Positions 33,881-43,702 of a stretch of 64,000 nucleotides of DNA are shown in pieces. Where the stretch lies: assembly GCF_936943645.1 (NCBI RefSeq), contig NZ_CAKZJO010000038.1, positions 1 through 64,000 on the forward strand, read 5' to 3'. The first letter of the stretch is position 1. Each line of letters opens with the position of its first letter. This stretch comes from an uncultured Bradyrhizobium sp. GTDB lineage: Bacteria; Pseudomonadota; Alphaproteobacteria; Rhizobiales; Xanthobacteraceae. The position numbers and the translations under genes are program-made. The notes below the pieces were generated by a model. The model was not told the origin of the DNA. It did no database searches and saw only the letters and a program-made list of their open reading frames with translations.

Positions 33881-34813
33881 GTGAGAAGTCGAAGGAGGAT
33901 GGTGGAAGAGAAGCCGTCGGACTTCTTGTCCGACCCCAAGGACGGCATCTGCCTGGTTCGAGAGGTCGCTGGCGCGAAGTTTGCCAAAGCCGGCCTTAAC
34001 GCCGTTCACACGCTCAGGCGTCGACAGGGATCGGAGATGACTTCAATGCATCTCCGCGAGAATATGTACATGGTGACCGTATATCTTACGGATCATCCCG
34101 AGGCGCAAGATGTCTGGAAAGACGGCCATCACGCGATGCGACCGGCGATGCGAGCAGGAGCGATTTCTCTTTTCGACATGCGCTATCATTGGGAAGGGGA
34201 CAATATGGCGCCGTTCGAGGCATTGAACTTTTTCATCCCTGATCTTGCCTTTGACGAGACCGCACGCGAGCTTGGTTCGACTTTCTCGGGTTTCAACTAC
34301 GATGTGGCGCGAGAATACAGGGATGATGTCGCGACGTCGCTTGCCCGCGCCGTGCTGCCCGCATTGGATAGCCCGGCCGAAATTCCCATGTTGTTCGTCG
34401 ACCACGTGTTCTCGGCGCTGCGCTCGCGTCTGCTGGTCGCCTATTGCGGCCTGAATCCGACTGGCAACGCAGCCGGCCCAAAGCTGTCCGACCACGAGGT
34501 GGCCCGGATCAAGGAGTTGCTTCTCGACGATGTCGGTGCGGATCGCTCGGTAGCCGAGCTGGCGCAGGCGTGTGGACTGTCCGCCGGGCAATTTTCGCGT
34601 GCCTTCAAGAGGACGCTTGGAACGTCGCCACACCAGTGGCTCGTTGAGCAACGGATAGACCGTGCCAGGTATCTGCTACGCGGGAAAAAATCGATCAGCG
34701 AAATCGCGTTGGAGTGCGGCTTTGCGGATCAGAGCCACCTCAGTCGCGTATTCTTGCGAAAGGTCGGGCTAACACCCGGCGAGTGGAGGCGTGCCAAGCA
34801 TTCAGATGCTTAG
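33881..34813 (+). CDS. AraC-family transcriptional regulator
   Basis: About 310 residues. The N-terminal region ('HLRENMYMVTVYLTDHPEAQDVWKDGH' and 'PFEALNFFIPDLAFDETARELG') is the sensing part seen in rhizobial AraC regulators; the C-terminus has two HTH motifs ('SVAELAQACGLSAGQFSRAFKRTLGTSPHQWLVEQRIDRARYLLR' and 'ISEIALECGFADQSHLSRVFLRKVGLTPGEWRR'). GTG 33881 has GGAG nearby; ATG 33899 or a later start at 34037 is possible. Divergent from the short kinase. Confidence 0.88.
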   Translation: MRSRRRMVEEKPSDFLSDPKDGICLVREVAGAKFAKAGLNAVHTLRRRQGSEMTSMHLRENMYMVTVYLTDHPEAQDVWKDGHHAMRPAMRAGAISLFDMRYHWEGDNMAPFEALNFFIPDLAFDETARELGSTFSGFNYDVAREYRDDVATSLARAVLPALDSPAEIPMLFVDHVFSALRSRLLVAYCGLNPTGNAAGPKLSDHEVARIKELLLDDVGADRSVAELAQACGLSAGQFSRAFKRTLGTSPHQWLVEQRIDRARYLLRGKKSISEIALECGFADQSHLSRVFLRKVGLTPGEWRRAKHSDA

Positions 34814-34926
34814 GGCGGCCTATTGGAGCCGACCATTTCCAGATTGGAGCGAGTGAAGCGAAAGCACGCGGGCGTGCGGCAAGTGTGTCGTGGCAGGTTT
34901 CCATCCGACGACATTTTTTCGAGAGC

Positions 34927-37900
34927 TTAGATCACGCTCAGCCCGTCATCGACAGGGACTGTGAACTGAAAGACGGCTCCTCGGGCTTCGCTGGTGTCCG
35001 CCCACAGCCGGCCGCCATGCGAAAGAATAATCGATCGGCATATCGACAGCCCAACGCCAAGACCAGTCGGCTTGGTCGTGTAGAAGGGTTCGAAGAGGCG
35101 GGCCAGGCTCTCGGGAGACAATCCCGGCCCTGAATCCGCAATTGATACCAGTACGCTTTCGTCGTCCGCTCTCGCGGTTCGGATCAGCAGATCTCGCCTG
35201 GCCTCCGTTGTCTCACTCATTGCCTCGATCCCATTCAGGATCAGATTAAGGGTCACCTGCTGCAGTTCGACGCGATCTCCGATGACGTTGGGCAGGCGGT
35301 CGGCGAACTCGGTCCGAATCGAGACCCGGTTTCTCGCGGCTTCGACTTGTGTGAGCTCGATGACCTGACCGATGACGTCATTGATCGCCAGGGCATCCCG
35401 CCTGGGAGGCGCTTTCTTCACGATGTCTCGAATTCGCCCAATGACCTCGCTTGACCTGACGCTGTTCTCGACAACGCGCGTCAGCGCCCTCCGCGCTTGT
35501 TGCAGTGCGGGGGGCTGGTGATTCAGCCAGGTCAATGCAGCTTGGGCGCTGGAGATGACGGCTGTGTTCGGCTGGTTAACCTCATGGGCAATCGATGCAG
35601 TCAGCTGCCCCATCACCGCAACACGGTTGGCGTGAGCCAGCTCCATCTGCGCTTCCCGGTATCGGTGCTCCCGCTCCTGCAACTCCCGGTACAGCCGGGC
35701 GTTGTCGAGCGACGTCGCGGCCTCGGACGCAAGAAATCTGAGGATCGCGATCCGGCCGGGAGTGAAGACCCGCGAAGCAAGATTATTCTCGAGATACAGA
35801 AAAGCCACCGCCTTACCTTGCTTGACGAGTGGGACACACAGGACTGACCGGGTACCTTTCTGCCGGATGTATTGATCGCCGCCAAACGCGCTGCTCGTCG
35901 ACGCATCGTCGAGCACGACACTTTCCTGCGTACGAGCCGTGTAAAGTACGATCGATAGCGGCAATGCCTCGCCAGAGAGGGGCAAATCTGCCAAGTCAAA
36001 GGCGATAGAGCCGTCGCCGATCGCTGCCTGCGCCCGAACTCTCAGTTCCGTGCCCTGCGGCAGAACCAGCACGGCGCGTTCTGCGGCGGCGTGTTCGATC
36101 GCCGAACGCAATAGGGTTTCGGTGAGCTTATCCAGCGCGATCTCGCCCGAGACGGCTTCGGACACCTTGAGAACCGTCGCCAGGTCCAGCTGCTCGACAT
36201 GCGTGCCGATAGTACTGGCGGCGTGGACGACATGTCCCTTTTCTCGGATGCTCGGATAGCGCTCCTCGAGCTGGTAGACCTTTGCGCTCGCGCCCCAGCG
36301 CGCATAGCAGTCTCGTGCATTCGTGACGTACGACAGTACGACCGTACGAATGTCACGCATCTCGTAGAACGCAGCCGCGCGCTCGGCCGAAATAGCCTCG
36401 ATCTGCAGGAACCCACCTTCTTGCGACAATTGTATCGCTGCCTCGTACAGCCTTTCGGCTTCGATTTCGCGGCCTTCGATCCGCGCCAACTCCGCGGCAA
36501 TCAGCGTGCAACGGGCGGCGAAATTGGCCGGGCAGCGGTCGGACCATGCAACCAGCTTGCGGTAGTGTTCGCGAAGGCAAATGACGTGTTGCTCGCGATC
36601 CTGTTCCGGCGCCTCGTCATAGGCGGCGGCGTGGGCAAGCCCTGTATAGAACCGGTACTCGGCGAACTCACAATAGGCTCTGGCGCACCACGCGTACTCG
36701 GCTGCGCATCGGGCCAAAGCGATAGCGTCATGGCTACGTCCGGCAAGAACCGCGAGCTGGACCCGCACGACATAGTCGAAGAACGAACTCAACGGCTCCG
36801 TTGTGGCCGGGGCCTCAATTGAACTCGGCTTGCTCGGATCGAAATCCGCATCACGCCCCATCAGGCTGAGCGCGAGCGCCCGTTGCGTCGCCAGGCATTC
36901 GGAATTCAACCGGATACCCAAGGCTTCCGCAAATCCCAGCGCCTGCTCGGCATGCAACAGAACGCCTGGAAGTGCTTCGCCGCTGAATAGATCCAGCGCC
37001 AGAAGCCCCCGATGCGAATACGCCGCGAAGGCGAGATCTCCGGTGGTCAGGCAGATCTCGAGGGCGCGTTGAACGAATGACCTTCCGGATCGGACGGGAC
37101 GGATCCATGGAGTCACATGGAGACCAAATACCAGGAGAGCACGGCCGCTCAGTCCTGTCTCCGAGCGTGTCTCAGCCAGAGATGCGCCGAACTGCGAGAG
37201 GCGAAAGGCAAGTTCCGCGTCGGTCGAATCGCTCGCGAGCACACCGAATATGGCGGTCAGCGGATAGCACGATTCAGGGCTGATCCCGTGCTCGAGGGTC
37301 AGCCGGGTGGCCTCCATGAGCATGATGTCAGATAGGTTGCGATCGGTGAGAAACGCAGGTGTGACGAGGTCGGCCAAGACACGCATGATCGCGCGATGAT
37401 CCGGATCGGCCATCGGCGCGAGTGTGCGAAGCTGTTCGTCAGACGATGTTTCGGCCAAAGCTCGCAATCGTCGACGATCTTCGTCAACTTGGCTGCGAGT
37501 CGGATGAGGGTGCCAGTCAATTCCGACCTTCCGGAGAAATGCCAGGCAGACGTCGACCGCCGGCTCCAGTTGTCCCGCAGCGGTGTACAGCTGCGCACGA
37601 AGGCTCGTGACCTCCGCACTCCGCACAACATCGGACCAACTCTGCGACAAGGCCCGTAACTCTGCTTCTGCGGTGGTTAGATCGCCAAGGAGAAACTTGC
37701 ATTCAGCGTGGAGCAGGCCGATCGAAAAGGCGATCTGGCTATGCTGCGCAGACCGTTTTTCCTCGATCAATCTGCGGGCCATCTCAAGGTAAACTACGGC
37801 GGCATGGTAAGCTGTCGCACCGCGCGCGCGCTGACCTGCGGCGAGATTGATGGCAATGATCGTGCTTCTCTCGTCGCCGGTCTTCGCAGCGGCGACGCCG

Positions 37901-40128
37901 CGGTTGAGTTGGCTGGCTACGCTATAGATCCGTTCGCTCGGCTCGGCCTGTGTCAGTTGTGTGGCAAGAGCCATGCCGATCCGGAGATGCAAGGCGGCTT
38001 GCTTGTCTAGGTGCGGTTCAATCGCATAGGCCGCCTCGTGGACGCGATCGTGCACAAATGCATATGAATTGTTGAGGCGTCGGACCAGTTCGAGACGTGT
38101 CGCCTCATTCAAGTCCGAGTGGAGAGCCTGCTCCGACGTGCCGTGCACAAGGCAGAGAGTTTCGATCTCGGCGGCATTGCCAAGGCACGCCAGCTCCAAC
38201 AACGCGGCACGAGCGTCGTCGCGCAAGCCGCTCAACTTTCCGACGACTAGATCGGCAACGTTGTCGGAGTAGCTCTTCTCCTTGATGCCAGCAAGATCCC
38301 AGCGCCACTCTCCCTCAGCGTGATCAAATAGAAGCAGGTTCTCTTCCGCCAGTGTTCGTAGAAATTGGGTAAAGAAGAGCGGGCTGCCGCGAGTCTTCGC
38401 GTAGACAATATCCGCGATTGGCAAAGCGAATGGCAGATCGCGGCGAAGCGCATCGGCCACGAATTGCCCGACAGATTCCCGGGTGAGGGGAAGCAAATTG
38501 ATGCCCTGAACGTTCTTGGCGGATTGGCGGATCTCGGCGAGTCGTGCGGCCAGCCGATGTCCCATCTCGACGTCGCCGTCACGATACGCGGCGATCAAGA
38601 GTAGATTTTGCAGATCGGACCGGGCCAGCAGATATTCGATCAGGTCGAGCGTGGCCATGTCCGACCACTGCAGGTCATCCAGGAAGAGAACGAGCGGATG
38701 GGCCGGTTTGCAGAACACACCGATAAAGCGGGCAAAGAGAAGTTGAAAACGCCGTTGCGCATCTCGCGGTGATGCATCGGGGACAGATGGTTGATCTCCA
38801 ATGAGAAGGCGCAGCTCCGGCACGAGATCGCCCATGAGTTGAGCAAGCGGGCCAAGCGCTTCGCGCAATGCGTTGCGCCAGGGTGCAAGGTCGGCTTCTT
38901 CCTTGGCAAGAAGGTTCCTGATAAGCCCGCTGAATGCCTGTGCGAGCGATGCGTAGGGCACGTCGCGCTTGTGCTGATCGAACTTGCCGGACCCGAACAG
39001 CCCTCGAGACTGCGCTATCGCTTTCTGCATCTCGTCGACAAGCGCGGACTTGCCCACTCCGGAGGAGCCCGACACCAGGACCAATTCTGGCACGCAACTT
39101 TGGGCAACGCGATCGAACGAGGCGAGCAAGGCCTCGATCTCGTGCTCCCTGCCATAAAGGCTTTCCGGAATCAGAAGATGGTCCGACCGATCCGATTGCG
39201 CGAGAGGGAACTGCTCGATCCGTCCGTGCGTGGCCCACTCCGCAAGGCAGTGATTGAGGTCGTTCCGGAGGCCGGCGGCGGTCTGGTAGCGGTCCTCGGC
39301 CGTCTTGGCGAGAAGCTTCATGATGATCGCCGATACGGCTGCCGGTACGCGATTCGTCAGCTCGTGGGGCGGAATTGCCAGTCTTGCGACATGGCAATGC
39401 GCCCATTCCAATGGAGTGGCGGCGTTAAACGGCAGTAAACCCGTGAGCATCCGGTAGAATGTCACGCCAAGTGCGTACAGGTCGCTGCGGGAATCGATGG
39501 ACCGGTTCATGCGACCGGTCTGTTCGGGGGCCATATAGGCCAACGTTCCTGCGATGGTCTCTGCTGCTTCAAACTGCTGTCGCTCTCGCAGCACGCGAGA
39601 TGCGAGGCCGAATCCGGTAATTCGGACCTCATTCTCCCCAATCACCAGAATGTTTTCCGGCTTCAGGTCCTTGTGAACCAGGTTGCGTCGATGGAGATAT
39701 TCGACGCTCGTCGTGATGGCGACAGCCAACCGTAGAAAGTGATCCAGCTTCATCGGCGCGATGAGCAATTGCTCCAGAGCTTCGCCGCCAGGATCTTCTA
39801 ACGTCAATAGAGTTCGGCCGCCGCTGCGGATCAATTCCAGGGGCCGCACGGCCCAGCTACGGTCGAGCTCACTGCGCAAAGCGAGTTCGTGGGCGAAGCG
39901 TTCAAGGACCTCGGCCGGAGGATACTCCAGAGTGGCTCTTACGACGAGGATACTGCTGACTTTGCCTTCATCGTCTCGGGACCACTGGCGACAAAGGACA
40001 CGCGCTCCGTCATCGCACAAGATCTCGAGACTGGCACCTCCGTTAGGAGTTGAGCATTCATGCATCTGGCGAACTCTGGAGTTGGCCACTTCCGGGAACG
40101 TTACCCCGTTTTCCAAAGTGCCGTTCAT
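34927..40128 (-). CDS. giant signalling protein: Ser/Thr kinase + AAA ATPase + GAF + histidine kinase
   Basis: About 1733 residues. In order: a Ser/Thr protein kinase ('NLVHKDLKPENILVIGENEVRITGFGLASRV', activation 'GTLAYMAPEQTGRMNRSIDSRSDLYALGVTFY', about 50-300; the DFG triad reads TGF, so activity may be weak), an ATPase module with Walker A 'GSSGVGKSALVDE' and Walker B 'LVLFLDDLQWSD' (about 325-620), a long TPR-like helical region, a GAF domain (about 1320-1480), and a kinase core with H-box 'MGQLTASIAHEVNQPNTAVISSAQAALTWLNHQP', N, G1 and G2 boxes. This trifunctional architecture is known in bacteria. The start at 40128 has GGGAAG seven bases before it. Confidence 0.93.
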   Translation of the reverse strand: MNGTLENGVTFPEVANSRVRQMHECSTPNGGASLEILCDDGARVLCRQWSRDDEGKVSSILVVRATLEYPPAEVLERFAHELALRSELDRSWAVRPLELIRSGGRTLLTLEDPGGEALEQLLIAPMKLDHFLRLAVAITTSVEYLHRRNLVHKDLKPENILVIGENEVRITGFGLASRVLRERQQFEAAETIAGTLAYMAPEQTGRMNRSIDSRSDLYALGVTFYRMLTGLLPFNAATPLEWAHCHVARLAIPPHELTNRVPAAVSAIIMKLLAKTAEDRYQTAAGLRNDLNHCLAEWATHGRIEQFPLAQSDRSDHLLIPESLYGREHEIEALLASFDRVAQSCVPELVLVSGSSGVGKSALVDEMQKAIAQSRGLFGSGKFDQHKRDVPYASLAQAFSGLIRNLLAKEEADLAPWRNALREALGPLAQLMGDLVPELRLLIGDQPSVPDASPRDAQRRFQLLFARFIGVFCKPAHPLVLFLDDLQWSDMATLDLIEYLLARSDLQNLLLIAAYRDGDVEMGHRLAARLAEIRQSAKNVQGINLLPLTRESVGQFVADALRRDLPFALPIADIVYAKTRGSPLFFTQFLRTLAEENLLLFDHAEGEWRWDLAGIKEKSYSDNVADLVVGKLSGLRDDARAALLELACLGNAAEIETLCLVHGTSEQALHSDLNEATRLELVRRLNNSYAFVHDRVHEAAYAIEPHLDKQAALHLRIGMALATQLTQAEPSERIYSVASQLNRGVAAAKTGDERSTIIAINLAAGQRARGATAYHAAVVYLEMARRLIEEKRSAQHSQIAFSIGLLHAECKFLLGDLTTAEAELRALSQSWSDVVRSAEVTSLRAQLYTAAGQLEPAVDVCLAFLRKVGIDWHPHPTRSQVDEDRRRLRALAETSSDEQLRTLAPMADPDHRAIMRVLADLVTPAFLTDRNLSDIMLMEATRLTLEHGISPESCYPLTAIFGVLASDSTDAELAFRLSQFGASLAETRSETGLSGRALLVFGLHVTPWIRPVRSGRSFVQRALEICLTTGDLAFAAYSHRGLLALDLFSGEALPGVLLHAEQALGFAEALGIRLNSECLATQRALALSLMGRDADFDPSKPSSIEAPATTEPLSSFFDYVVRVQLAVLAGRSHDAIALARCAAEYAWCARAYCEFAEYRFYTGLAHAAAYDEAPEQDREQHVICLREHYRKLVAWSDRCPANFAARCTLIAAELARIEGREIEAERLYEAAIQLSQEGGFLQIEAISAERAAAFYEMRDIRTVVLSYVTNARDCYARWGASAKVYQLEERYPSIREKGHVVHAASTIGTHVEQLDLATVLKVSEAVSGEIALDKLTETLLRSAIEHAAAERAVLVLPQGTELRVRAQAAIGDGSIAFDLADLPLSGEALPLSIVLYTARTQESVVLDDASTSSAFGGDQYIRQKGTRSVLCVPLVKQGKAVAFLYLENNLASRVFTPGRIAILRFLASEAATSLDNARLYRELQEREHRYREAQMELAHANRVAVMGQLTASIAHEVNQPNTAVISSAQAALTWLNHQPPALQQARRALTRVVENSVRSSEVIGRIRDIVKKAPPRRDALAINDVIGQVIELTQVEAARNRVSIRTEFADRLPNVIGDRVELQQVTLNLILNGIEAMSETTEARRDLLIRTARADDESVLVSIADSGPGLSPESLARLFEPFYTTKPTGLGVGLSICRSIILSHGGRLWADTSEARGAVFQFTVPVDDGLSVI

Positions 40129-40464
40129 CTGCCGGCTTCCCACAATCGTATGGACCCAACTGGCTCGTCAGGTTCCCGAGCCGCCAGCCGACCAGTTCAC
40201 TGGGATGGCTGCGGGGCGCCGGAAGCGCAATCCTGGACCTCGTGTACTCGACGACCTTGCTATGCGTGTTGCCGGCACATTGCAATCTATCTGGGGCACC
40301 GGTAACTGCCGCGTGAACGAGCCTTCGCCGCGTCAGACGGTCTTTCATGTCGCGCTGTAACCAAGCCGTGCCCTGCCGCGAATGACGCCAGGCACCGTGT
40401 ACTGATCCAGCCAGAATCTGCGCAGATCAGGTGAACCGGTTGAAGCGAAGATGGAGCTTGCACC

Positions 40465-41151
40465 ATGTCTGACCTTCCTTTGATCGTCTTCGATGTCAAC
40501 GAAACGCTACTGGATATCCGGACGGTGGAGCCGGTCTTCAAGCGAGTATTCCAAGATAAAGTCGATGTGCGGCATTGGTTCGCGAACCTCGTGCTGTATT
40601 CGCTCGCCCTGACGGCAGCGCGCTCGTATGTGCCGTTTACGGATATCGGCGCCGCCGTATTCAAAATGCTTGCGGATACTCAAGGCGTCAGGCTCGAGCG
40701 GGCGGATAGCGATGAACTTCGGCAGAAGTTCTCTACGATGCCGCCCTATCCGGAGGTGCCGGGAGCACTGGAGAGCCTGCGCAATGCCGGCTTTCGGCTC
40801 TTCACACTGACGAACAACCTGGCCGAGGTTCAAGCTCACCAGCTCGAACGCGCGGGAATCGCGGGGTTCTTTGAAGGGTTGTTCAGTGTGGACAGCGTGA
40901 ATCGTTTCAAGCCATGGCCGCAAACCTACGACCATGTCGCGCGTGAACTGGCGGTTCAGCCGTCGCAGCTCTGCATGGTCGCCTGCCACGCTTGGGACAC
41001 GCTAGGCGCAGTAGCGGCAGGCTGGAGCGCCGCTTTTGTCAGACGGGCCGATAACGAACTCATCGGAGTTGGTCCTCAGCCGCAAATCATTGGCAGTGAT
41101 CTCACCGATGTCGCCCAGCAACTCATCGCTCGTTACGCGGCGCGACGCTGA
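40465..41151 (+). CDS. haloacid dehalogenase (type II)-like HAD protein, cytosolic paralogue
   Basis: A 228-residue HAD protein without a signal. Nucleophile D10 in 'IVFDVNETLLD', motif II 'FTLTNNLAE', Lys in 'NRFKPWPQTYDHV', and 'HAWDTLGA'. It is clearly related to the Tat-exported protein at 21018, with the same changes from proven L-2-haloacid dehalogenases (no Arg in 'HWFANLVLYS', His before AWD). Function may be dehalogenation or another HAD hydrolysis. The gap 40129-40464 before it is shared with the giant kinase and shows no other gene. Only the promoter module lies between it and the REC gene. Confidence 0.88.
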   Translation: MSDLPLIVFDVNETLLDIRTVEPVFKRVFQDKVDVRHWFANLVLYSLALTAARSYVPFTDIGAAVFKMLADTQGVRLERADSDELRQKFSTMPPYPEVPGALESLRNAGFRLFTLTNNLAEVQAHQLERAGIAGFFEGLFSVDSVNRFKPWPQTYDHVARELAVQPSQLCMVACHAWDTLGAVAAGWSAAFVRRADNELIGVGPQPQIIGSDLTDVAQQLIARYAARR

Positions 41152-41275
41152 CCTTGTCAGGCGCCGGTTCACGAGGACAGGGCAATGAACGCGCTGTTGC
41201 ATTGAAAGCATCGGCGCACAACTCGCTCGTGCGGGCCTTGATGCGATGCCCGCCTGGTTCCCCGCGCCGGCAAAA

Positions 41276-41345
41276 CCCATACCAAAGTATGGGTCTGTGC
41301 ATCCCAATCGTGAGATTGTGGAGGAAATCAACTGACCGCATGCTC
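41276..41345 (+). promoter_or_regulatory. conserved palindrome promoter module, copy 2 (towards REC-ECF-egtD)
   Basis: CCCATACCAAAGTATGGG (41276-41293), 15 bases, CGTGAGATTG (41309-41318), 19 bases, GCATGCTC (41338-41345). Copy 3 at 47327 has the same blocks at the same spacing. It is the only obvious signal in the 41152-41541 gap. Confidence 0.7.
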
Positions 41346-41541
41346 CAGGCTCAGCTGCGCAACAAGCCTCCGCGGAGCTGCTGGAAAGCTCTTATACGGG
41401 GCATCGAACATGCGCCTCTCGCGAATCATTGTCGAACGCCGCGATATCGATAGCCTGGTCGACGGGGAGGCGGCTTGTGCGCCGATCGACCACGTCACGA
41501 TCGCATCTCGATGATGATCGCGTCTTGCGAGGGTAAGTCAG

Positions 41542-41907
41542 GTGAAGGTCCCTTTTGTCGGAGTCGTCGATGACGACGAGGCTCTGTGCCTGTCCTTGGT
41601 GGATTTGATGCGATCTGTCGGATTCCGCTCTGAACCGTTTGACAGAGCTGAAGCCCTGCTGAGCTACACGGCTGTTTCGAGCTTTGATTGCATCATAGCG
41701 GACGTTCATATGCCGGGTATGGGTGGGCTCAACCTGGTTCGGGAGCTCCAGCGACGGAAGATAGGATCGCCGGTGATCCTCATCACCGGTCTCCCGGACA
41801 AGCAGCTGGACGAGGAAGCAAGATCGATCGGCGCATTTTGCCTTATCAGAAAGCCGTTTGAAACGAGCGTCCTGCTCGAGTGTCTCGACAAGAGCTTTCG
41901 ACGATGA
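41542..41907 (+). CDS. single-domain response regulator (REC only)
   Basis: A 121-residue receiver domain without output: acidic pocket 'VVDDDEA', phospho-acceptor D54 in 'IIADVHMPGMGG', Thr in 'LITGLPD' and Lys in 'LIRKPFE'. A GTG start follows 'GAGGGTAAG'. Its stop overlaps the sigma-factor start (ATGA), so the two are made together; it may act as a partner-switch or phosphate sink for one of the nearby kinases. FixJ-like receivers are the nearest by look. Confidence 0.92.
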   Translation: MKVPFVGVVDDDEALCLSLVDLMRSVGFRSEPFDRAEALLSYTAVSSFDCIIADVHMPGMGGLNLVRELQRRKIGSPVILITGLPDKQLDEEARSIGAFCLIRKPFETSVLLECLDKSFRR

Positions 41908-42545
41908 ACGCGTTCTCGCATTACGATGCTGTAGCAGGCATGTCCGCGCAGTCGCTTGGCAGGCGGCCCCCAAGCAACGTCGCCCGCGCAAGACTGGATC
42001 GGTCCAACGCTGCATCCGGAGATAGATGGAGAGATCGCTCGCGCCGATGGTCCGAGCTGATGCTCGCGGGACGCTCGGGAGATGAAGCGGCATATGAACA
42101 ATTGCTACGCGAGTTGAATCAGTGGTTGCGTGCCTACTACGCTCGGCGGCTCCCATTCTGCGCTGCAGAAGACGCAAGGCAGGAGGTGCTTATGGCCATT
42201 CACGCCAAGCGCCACACGTTCGAGCCGTCGAAGCCGTTCGGCGCATGGGTTGCGGCCATTGCCCGCTACAAGTGGGTCGATCTGGTCCGCGATGCGTCGC
42301 GCTACAAGGCCCTCGCGCCAGAGGAAGAGACTGCAACTGAAGGCCACGAGAGCGCAGCAATCAGCGTCGTCGCGATCGATCAGTTGCTCGGCCGACTGAA
42401 GCCCGCGCAAGAGAACGTGATCCGCCTCGTCAAGCTGAATGGCTTCAGCATCGCCCGAGCGTCCGGTGCGACCGGCCAGTCAGTCGAGCTCGTCAAGATC
42501 AATATCCATCGCGGGATGAAGAAACTGGCGGCAATGGTCTCTTGA
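41904..42545 (+). CDS. ECF-type RNA polymerase sigma factor
   Basis: A 213-residue sigma-70 relative. Region 2 is 'YEQLLRELNQWLRAYYARRLPFCAAEDARQEVLMAIHAKRHTFEPSKPFGAWVAAIARYKWVDLVRD' and region 4 'LGRLKPAQENVIRLVKLNGFSIARASGATGQSVELVKINIHRGMKKL'. About 45 extra residues precede region 2. No anti-sigma gene is next to it; instead a receiver-only regulator is fused by translation overlap upstream, suggesting control by phosphorylation-dependent partner exchange (inference). Confidence 0.9.
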   Translation: MNAFSHYDAVAGMSAQSLGRRPPSNVARARLDRSNAASGDRWRDRSRRWSELMLAGRSGDEAAYEQLLRELNQWLRAYYARRLPFCAAEDARQEVLMAIHAKRHTFEPSKPFGAWVAAIARYKWVDLVRDASRYKALAPEEETATEGHESAAISVVAIDQLLGRLKPAQENVIRLVKLNGFSIARASGATGQSVELVKINIHRGMKKLAAMVS

Positions 42546-42578
42546 GATATTTCGGGGCTTTCGGACCAAGACAAAGGT

Positions 42579-43574
42579 GTGAAGAAATTGAGGTTGTTCC
42601 CACTCCAGAATGAATTGCCATGCGAGATGGCTGACGCGACGATCGCATTCCGCAACGATGTCTTTGAAGGGCTGACTCGAAACCCAAAGGCAATTCCAGC
42701 GAGGTGGCTTTATGACCACCGCGGGTCGGCTCTGTTTGAAGCGATCACCCTGTTGCCCGAATACTATCCAACCCGGACCGAGCGATCGATTCTTGCTTCC
42801 GCGCTCCCGGCGATATCTGCCATCGCAGGGCCGGGCCGCGCCCTTGTTGAGTTCGGTTCAGGCTCATCGGCCAAAACGAGGCTGTTGCTGGCAGACATCG
42901 AGCCATCGGCTTATGTTCCGATCGATATCTCCGGAGAGTTTCTTCGGGACACGACAGCAGGCCTGTCGCTTGCGTTTCCAACAGTTCCGATCTACCCAAC
43001 CGAGGCGGACTTCACGCGCCCTTTCGCGCTGCCGAAGCAGATTGCCAGGAGTCCCCGCCTTGGCTTCTTTCCCGGTTCGACGATCGGTAATCTGACAGTG
43101 CATGCAGCGGTCGATCTGCTGCGGGCTTTGGCCGGGACGTTAGGCGCCGGATCCATGCTGCTCATAGGCATCGATCGTATCAAGGGTCGAGAGGTTCTGC
43201 TGCCGGCGTATGACGACCCGCAGGGACTCACCGCGGCGTTCAATCTTAACCTCCTGCATCGGATCAACCGCGAGCTGGGTGGGTCGATTCCCCTGGGCGC
43301 ATTTCGTCATGTGGCACGATGGAACGATACAGAATTTCGTATCGAAATGCATCTGGAGGCGATCCGAGACGTCCGGTTCGATGTCGGCGGTCGCGCCTTC
43401 TTCTTGGCGGAAGGTGAGACCATCCACACCGAGAACAGCGTCAAATACGGGCGAGGCGAGGCCTTCATCCTCTTGCGAGCTGGGGGATGGAAGCCGGTGG
43501 CGGACTGGACGGACGATGCAGGACTCTTCTCTGTCGTTCTCGCGGAGCAAGAGCCGCCGCAAGCGGCACCATAG
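42579..43574 (+). CDS. egtD: L-histidine N-alpha-methyltransferase (ergothioneine synthesis, EgtD)
   Basis: A 331-residue SAM-dependent methyltransferase of the EgtD family: 'PKAIPARWLYDHRGSALFEAITLLPEYYPTRTERSIL' at the start, SAM-binding 'LVEFGSGSSAKTRLLL', 'YVPIDISGEFL', 'LGFFPGSTIGNL' and the C-terminal 'FRIEMHLEA'. EgtD trimethylates histidine to hercynine. No egtB sulfoxide synthase gene is seen in the window, so either it is elsewhere or the operon makes hercynine. GTG 42579 is the chosen start; 33 bases after the sigma gene, same operon. A redox-stress link suits the sigma factor. Confidence 0.93.
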   Translation: MKKLRLFPLQNELPCEMADATIAFRNDVFEGLTRNPKAIPARWLYDHRGSALFEAITLLPEYYPTRTERSILASALPAISAIAGPGRALVEFGSGSSAKTRLLLADIEPSAYVPIDISGEFLRDTTAGLSLAFPTVPIYPTEADFTRPFALPKQIARSPRLGFFPGSTIGNLTVHAAVDLLRALAGTLGAGSMLLIGIDRIKGREVLLPAYDDPQGLTAAFNLNLLHRINRELGGSIPLGAFRHVARWNDTEFRIEMHLEAIRDVRFDVGGRAFFLAEGETIHTENSVKYGRGEAFILLRAGGWKPVADWTDDAGLFSVVLAEQEPPQAAP

Positions 43575-43702
43575 GCCGTCCGTCAACGGGAGTGATTCAA
43601 ACAATGTAACCTCAATTACGGCAATCCACGAACAGCAGGATCGGTCCGTGTGCTGCATAATGAGAGAGCATTCACGCGAACCAACCGTACCGAGGTGAGG
43701 CC

